From positions 990,501 through 1,054,500 of the forward strand of contig NC_011060.1 of assembly GCF_000020645.1 (NCBI RefSeq): a stretch of DNA of 64,000 nucleotides, written 5' to 3'. Each line of letters begins with the position of its first letter. Within the stretch, counting starts at the first letter, position 1. Both the position numbers and the translations under genes were made by a program. Below the pieces are notes generated by a model that was not told where the DNA came from, did no database searches, and was given only the letters and a program-made list of their open reading frames with translations. This DNA is from Pelodictyon phaeoclathratiforme BU-1 (lineage in GTDB: Bacteria > Bacteroidota > Chlorobiia > Chlorobiales > Chlorobiaceae). Below, in pieces: positions 60,894 through 64,000 of the stretch.

Positions 60894-62270
60894 TTAATGA
60901 TTTCTGTTGAAAAGGGCTTTCTGTGTCATGGCAATATCTTTTAGAGGATTGCCATGAACGGCATAATAATGTTCAACTATTTCTGTGTCAATGCCAATTT
61001 CAGGCCAGTCTTCGGCTTCTGCATAGCTGAAAACGGCAGGAGTGTAGCCTGTCGTGTTATTGGGGATGATCCGAAGAGCAGGATTGATCGGGACAGGATG
61101 ATAACCGATAAGGGCAAGCTTTCCACTGAGTACTCTGAAGAGCAGGGTAAAACGGTCAAGAGAGAGGGTTTTGGCAAGTTGACCGAGTGGCTCGTCGGAG
61201 TCTATGGTTGTCTTTGTCAGCGTAACAGTTTTTCCTGGCAGATCGTTATAATAGGTCTCTCTCACTCTTTTCCACTTGCCTTGCAGTCCCAGTACAGGCC
61301 GAAGCAGAAGATAAGGCCATAACAGCACAAGAATCATAAAGGTGGCGGCAAGAGCGTGCACCATTCGTCGAAGCAGTGTGCCTGCCGCTCTGGATTGAGT
61401 CATGCCGGTTAAAAGGTGAGGGTCTTCCATGACAATGGAGGTGCCGCTTTCAGGGTCAATAAGGAGATTGCCTGCTGCGATTTTGTTTTTCACCTCAAGA
61501 TGTTCACCGATATAGGTGTTGTCCATCACAATACTGCCCGAAATAATGCTTTCCCGGTCAACAATGACGTTATTGCCGATGACGCTGTTGGTATCGATAA
61601 CGGTATTGGCAAGTAACTGTACATTGTTGCCGATAATAACCGGCTTTTTTATTTCAGCACTTTTTGGAATGACGACGTTTCTGCCGATATAGCAGTCGGC
61701 TTCGCTGCTGTATCCGGGTATAACATAGTTTGTCAATTCACTTCTCAGAATTTCCATGCAGAGACTGTAGTATTTGCCAACAGTGTCAAGAGCTGTAAGT
61801 GAAAAGGGGATATCGGCAGAACTGCTTTCCGGTTCCACTGTTCCTGTAAGAGTGATGCTGCCATGACAGCAACTGAGCAACTCACCAGAGGGGAGCGATG
61901 CGAAAAGGGTGGTGTAGTCTCTTTTTTTATCATAATGGATAAAAAGGAAGCCCTTGATGATCAGAACTCTTTCCTCAAGGCAGAAGCGCCGGTTTTTATC
62001 AATGACCGTTGGGAGTTCGTCAGCAGGTTGCATGCTTCCATAACTTATTTCAACTCCCCAGCGACTTCCATTTTCACAGTAACGTTCCACTTCACCAAGG
62101 AGCCCATCACTTATAATACGTATGGCCTTGCTGCCGGTAAAGATCGAAAAGTCTATAAAGAATTCGATAAAAGGCTTGTTGCATACGGGTACAAGCAGCG
62201 GGTGAACGCCAGGCAACATATCACGAAGCCATGCATACTCCTGTTCTCTGATGACAATAAGTGTTTTCAT
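60894..62270 (-). CDS. Nucleotidyltransferase + hexapeptide helix + degenerate sugar-transferase tail
   Basis: 458 residues. The N-terminal 170 residues resemble GlmU/mannose-1-phosphate guanylyltransferase-type Rossmann domains (LLVPVCNKPFIEFFIDFSIF). Residues about 190-280 are left-handed beta-helix repeats (CYIGRNVVIPKSAEIKKPVI, NNVIVDRESIISGSIVMDNT). After a membrane helix near 320, the last 100 residues (LSLDRFTLLFRVLSGKLALI then GYHPVP) echo the SLDELPQLWNVLKGDMSLVGPRP block of priming sugar transferases, but lack its charged catalytic residues. It lies between two STAS genes. Confidence 0.75.
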   Translation of the reverse strand: MKTLIVIREQEYAWLRDMLPGVHPLLVPVCNKPFIEFFIDFSIFTGSKAIRIISDGLLGEVERYCENGSRWGVEISYGSMQPADELPTVIDKNRRFCLEERVLIIKGFLFIHYDKKRDYTTLFASLPSGELLSCCHGSITLTGTVEPESSSADIPFSLTALDTVGKYYSLCMEILRSELTNYVIPGYSSEADCYIGRNVVIPKSAEIKKPVIIGNNVQLLANTVIDTNSVIGNNVIVDRESIISGSIVMDNTYIGEHLEVKNKIAAGNLLIDPESGTSIVMEDPHLLTGMTQSRAAGTLLRRMVHALAATFMILVLLWPYLLLRPVLGLQGKWKRVRETYYNDLPGKTVTLTKTTIDSDEPLGQLAKTLSLDRFTLLFRVLSGKLALIGYHPVPINPALRIIPNNTTGYTPAVFSYAEAEDWPEIGIDTEIVEHYYAVHGNPLKDIAMTQKALFNRNH

Positions 62271-62279
62271 GGAGTTCTT

Positions 62280-62633
62280 TTATTTCGTACCAACGGTGCT
62301 GAATGATTGCAGCGCTTCAGTTGCGTCAGAAAAAATCGAAAATAGTTGTTTTGCTTTTGTCAGTTCAAAAATCATGGATACTTTTGGCCCAAGGGCAGCA
62401 AGTTTCAGATCACCATGCTGTTCAAGCGCTTTGCGCAGGCAGGAGACAATTGCTCCGAGCCCGGAACTGTCAATAAAGTCGAGTTCTTTACAGTCAAAAA
62501 TAAAAACACTTGCCTGTTGCAACCATTGCGTAAATACCTTCTGCAGTTCGCTGCTGTTACTCGCATCGATTCTGTTCTTCAGTGTTACTATGCCGACGGA
62601 CTGGCCTGTTGATGTATCGAGATGAAAAATCAT
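62280..62633 (-). CDS. STAS-domain protein (second copy)
   Basis: 117 residues from ATG 62633, which has AGGAGA upstream (MIFHLDTSTGQSVGIVTLKN). It carries IFDCKELDFIDSSGLGAIVS, again with the DSSGLG phosphorylation site. A paralogue of the STAS at 60558-60887; the two may be alternative substrates of the single RsbW-like kinase. Sits 17 bp downstream of the priming sugar transferase. Confidence 0.9.
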   Translation of the reverse strand: MIFHLDTSTGQSVGIVTLKNRIDASNSSELQKVFTQWLQQASVFIFDCKELDFIDSSGLGAIVSCLRKALEQHGDLKLAALGPKVSMIFELTKAKQLFSIFSDATEALQSFSTVGTK

Positions 62634-62649
62634 TGAACTTCTCCTATGG

Positions 62650-63369
62650 TTAATAAGCACCTTTTCCGGTCAGGACGGCGGGAATGGTTTTCAGAAGCAA
62701 TCGGATATCATTAAGAAAACCTGCACTCTGTATATACTGCATATCAAGTTTAACCTGATCAGTAAATGGGATATCGCTTCTTCCGCTGACCTGCCACAAA
62801 CAGGTAATGCCAGGGATCACGTGCAGCCGCTTTCGTTGTTCAAGAGTATATTTGGCAACTTCGTTTGGCAACGGAGGCCTTGGCCCAACGAGGCTCATAT
62901 CACCCATGAGTACATTCAGCAGTTGCGGCAACTCATCAATACTGAATTTACGGATGATTTTTCCGACTTTTGTGATTCTTGGGTCTTTTTTCATTTTAAA
63001 GATCACGCCAGCCGAAGATTCATTATGGCTGGCAAGTGCCTGTTTGAGTTTATCGGCATTGACAACCATCGAACGGAATTTATAAAATCTGAAATGTCTG
63101 CCGTTCTGGCCAACACGTATTTGGGCATAGAATACAGAGCCGGGATCTTCTATCCAGATGGCAATTGCTGTAATCAGCAGAAGGGGAAACAAAACAACCA
63201 GCGCTGCTATTGAAACACTGATATCGAGTACTCTTTTCAGCAGGTAGGAAAATCTGATTGTTGTTTCCCACGCAGTAACCTTCAGGGCCCTTCTGTAGCG
63301 TACCCTTGGATTGAGTGAGCCACTGATTTGACGTATCAGCTCTCTTCTTACAGTTGGATCAAGCTCCAT
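62650..63369 (-). CDS. Priming undecaprenyl-phosphate sugar transferase
   Basis: 239 residues of the bacterial sugar transferase family (WbaP/WcaJ C-terminal domain). A membrane helix at about 48-72 is followed by SVFYAQIRVGQNGRHFRFYK, FRSMVVNADK, KVGKIIRKFSIDELPQLLNV and MGDMSLVGPRPPLP, with the conserved catalytic Asp-Glu. Transfers the first sugar phosphate to undecaprenyl phosphate and starts repeat-unit synthesis. Overlaps the WecG-like gene by 11 bp. Confidence 0.95.
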   Translation of the reverse strand: MELDPTVRRELIRQISGSLNPRVRYRRALKVTAWETTIRFSYLLKRVLDISVSIAALVVLFPLLLITAIAIWIEDPGSVFYAQIRVGQNGRHFRFYKFRSMVVNADKLKQALASHNESSAGVIFKMKKDPRITKVGKIIRKFSIDELPQLLNVLMGDMSLVGPRPPLPNEVAKYTLEQRKRLHVIPGITCLWQVSGRSDIPFTDQVKLDMQYIQSAGFLNDIRLLLKTIPAVLTGKGAY

Positions 63370-64000
63370 GAGGTTTAACGGTTATTGCGTTTGCGTGAAT
63401 ACTTTCTATTTCATGACTGAATACTTTCCATTTCATGACGCGATAGAGAAAAAGAGGATTGCCAACCACATATCTTCGCCACATTCGTCCAGGTTCCTGA
63501 AGTATCCTGTAGATCCATTCGAAGCCTATTTCCCTGACCCAGGCGGGGGCACGTTTGGTGGTTCCTGAATAGAAGTCGAAAAGTCCGCCTACTCCCATAA
63601 GTACTTCAGCCTTGAGTTGGTGACGGTGGCGGCTGATCCATTTTTCTTGCAGTGGAGCGCCGAATCCTACAAGAAGTATCGCTGCTCCAGAGTTGTTGAT
63701 TGTCTCGATAACAGCATCACTCTCCGTTTGGTGATCGAAATAGCCATGGGCGGTTCCTGCCAGGGATACACCATATGAGGCGCTGATTTTTTCTCCAGCC
63801 TTCTGAGCGATTCCTGGTTTTCCGCCAAGGAGAAAAATGGAATGACTTTTCGATGCAGCCATTCTGCAGATATAGGGGAGCATATCGGTGCCGTTGATGT
63901 TTTCCTTGAGCGGTGTCTGAAGCATTTTTCCTGCAATAACAAGCCCTATTCCATCAGGGAAGATGTAATCACCTGTTTTAAGAATAGTGAAATAGTCCCG
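63359..64000 (-). CDS. WecG/TagA/CpsF family glycosyltransferase (cut by window edge)
   Basis: The frame is open to base 64000, so the N-terminus lies outside; the visible part begins with a DYFTILKTGDYIFPDGIGLV segment that contains the family's DG-x-G motif, then HSIFLLGGKPGIAQKAGEKI and LLVGFGAPLQEKWISRHRHQ, and ends GRMWRRYVVGNPLFLYRV. About 213 codons are present of the usual 240-260. It adds the second sugar to the lipid-linked intermediate. Confidence 0.92.
   Translation of the reverse strand, partial: RDYFTILKTGDYIFPDGIGLVIAGKMLQTPLKENINGTDMLPYICRMAASKSHSIFLLGGKPGIAQKAGEKISASYGVSLAGTAHGYFDHQTESDAVIETINNSGAAILLVGFGAPLQEKWISRHRHQLKAEVLMGVGGLFDFYSGTTKRAPAWVREIGFEWIYRILQEPGRMWRRYVVGNPLFLYRVMKWKVFSHEIESIHANAITVKPHGA

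Overview
The window looks like a chromosome segment of a green sulfur bacterium (Chlorobiaceae; Chlorobium/Pelodictyon-like). The strongest signs are a compact bchF-bchC-bchX block for bacteriochlorophyll a synthesis, a BCD/PucC-family pigment-associated transporter, a CcsA/HemX-like gene next to hemA, a rubrerythrin/double-rubredoxin oxidative-stress pair, and a decaheme cytochrome with its own two-component system. This is inference from gene content; no rRNA, tRNA or CRISPR array was seen.

Layout. 0-6 kb is core: hemA (cut by the left edge), a CcsA/HemX-like membrane protein, typA, a rubredoxin-rubredoxin-glutamate-synthase fusion and rubrerythrin. 6-24 kb is an accessory island: a WYL-domain regulator divergent from an ADP-ribosylglycohydrolase, a run of unrelated minus-strand genes with a repeated 44-bp spacer, a group II intron, a PIN-type toxin-antitoxin pair with a dead toxin, an ISL3-family insertion sequence, a HEAT-repeat/SLOG-like fusion with a YbjN-like neighbour, a RhuM-Fic pair, a HAD hydrolase, DinD, and the wreck of a type I restriction-modification locus (hsdM 3' end, KilA-N fragment). 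Two further toxin-antitoxin modules here also have broken toxins and intact antitoxins. 24-41 kb returns to mostly core genes: bchX/bchC/bchF, a peptide-type ABC substrate-binding lipoprotein, a C1 peptidase, an M24 peptidase, a RelE/Xre pair, DinB, RecD2, PucC-like transporter, a radical SAM protein, and a minus-strand operon DUF4405 membrane protein - response regulator - histidine kinase - decaheme cytochrome. 41-43 kb holds PPK2, a Sel1 protein and hisF. 43.4-64 kb is a large minus-strand envelope/exopolysaccharide locus: priming sugar transferase, WecG-like and several other glycosyltransferases, flippase, polymerase/ligase, Wza exporter, Wzc-like chain-length protein, two hexapeptide acetyltransferases, an acyltransferase, and a STAS/RsbW-type partner-switching set.

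Most interesting signal. A 110-bp intergenic element between the WYL regulator and the ADP-ribosylglycohydrolase recurs 9 kb away directly upstream of the HEAT-SLOG gene, and its 17-base core (inverted repeat GACA-N5-TGTC) recurs a third time upstream of an unrecognised gene at 10.4-11.0 kb, in the same orientation relative to the gene. I infer a small regulon, possibly controlled by the WYL protein, that links ADP-ribose/nucleotide-signal proteins in this defence-rich island. The three sites are seen directly; the regulator assignment and the function are inference.
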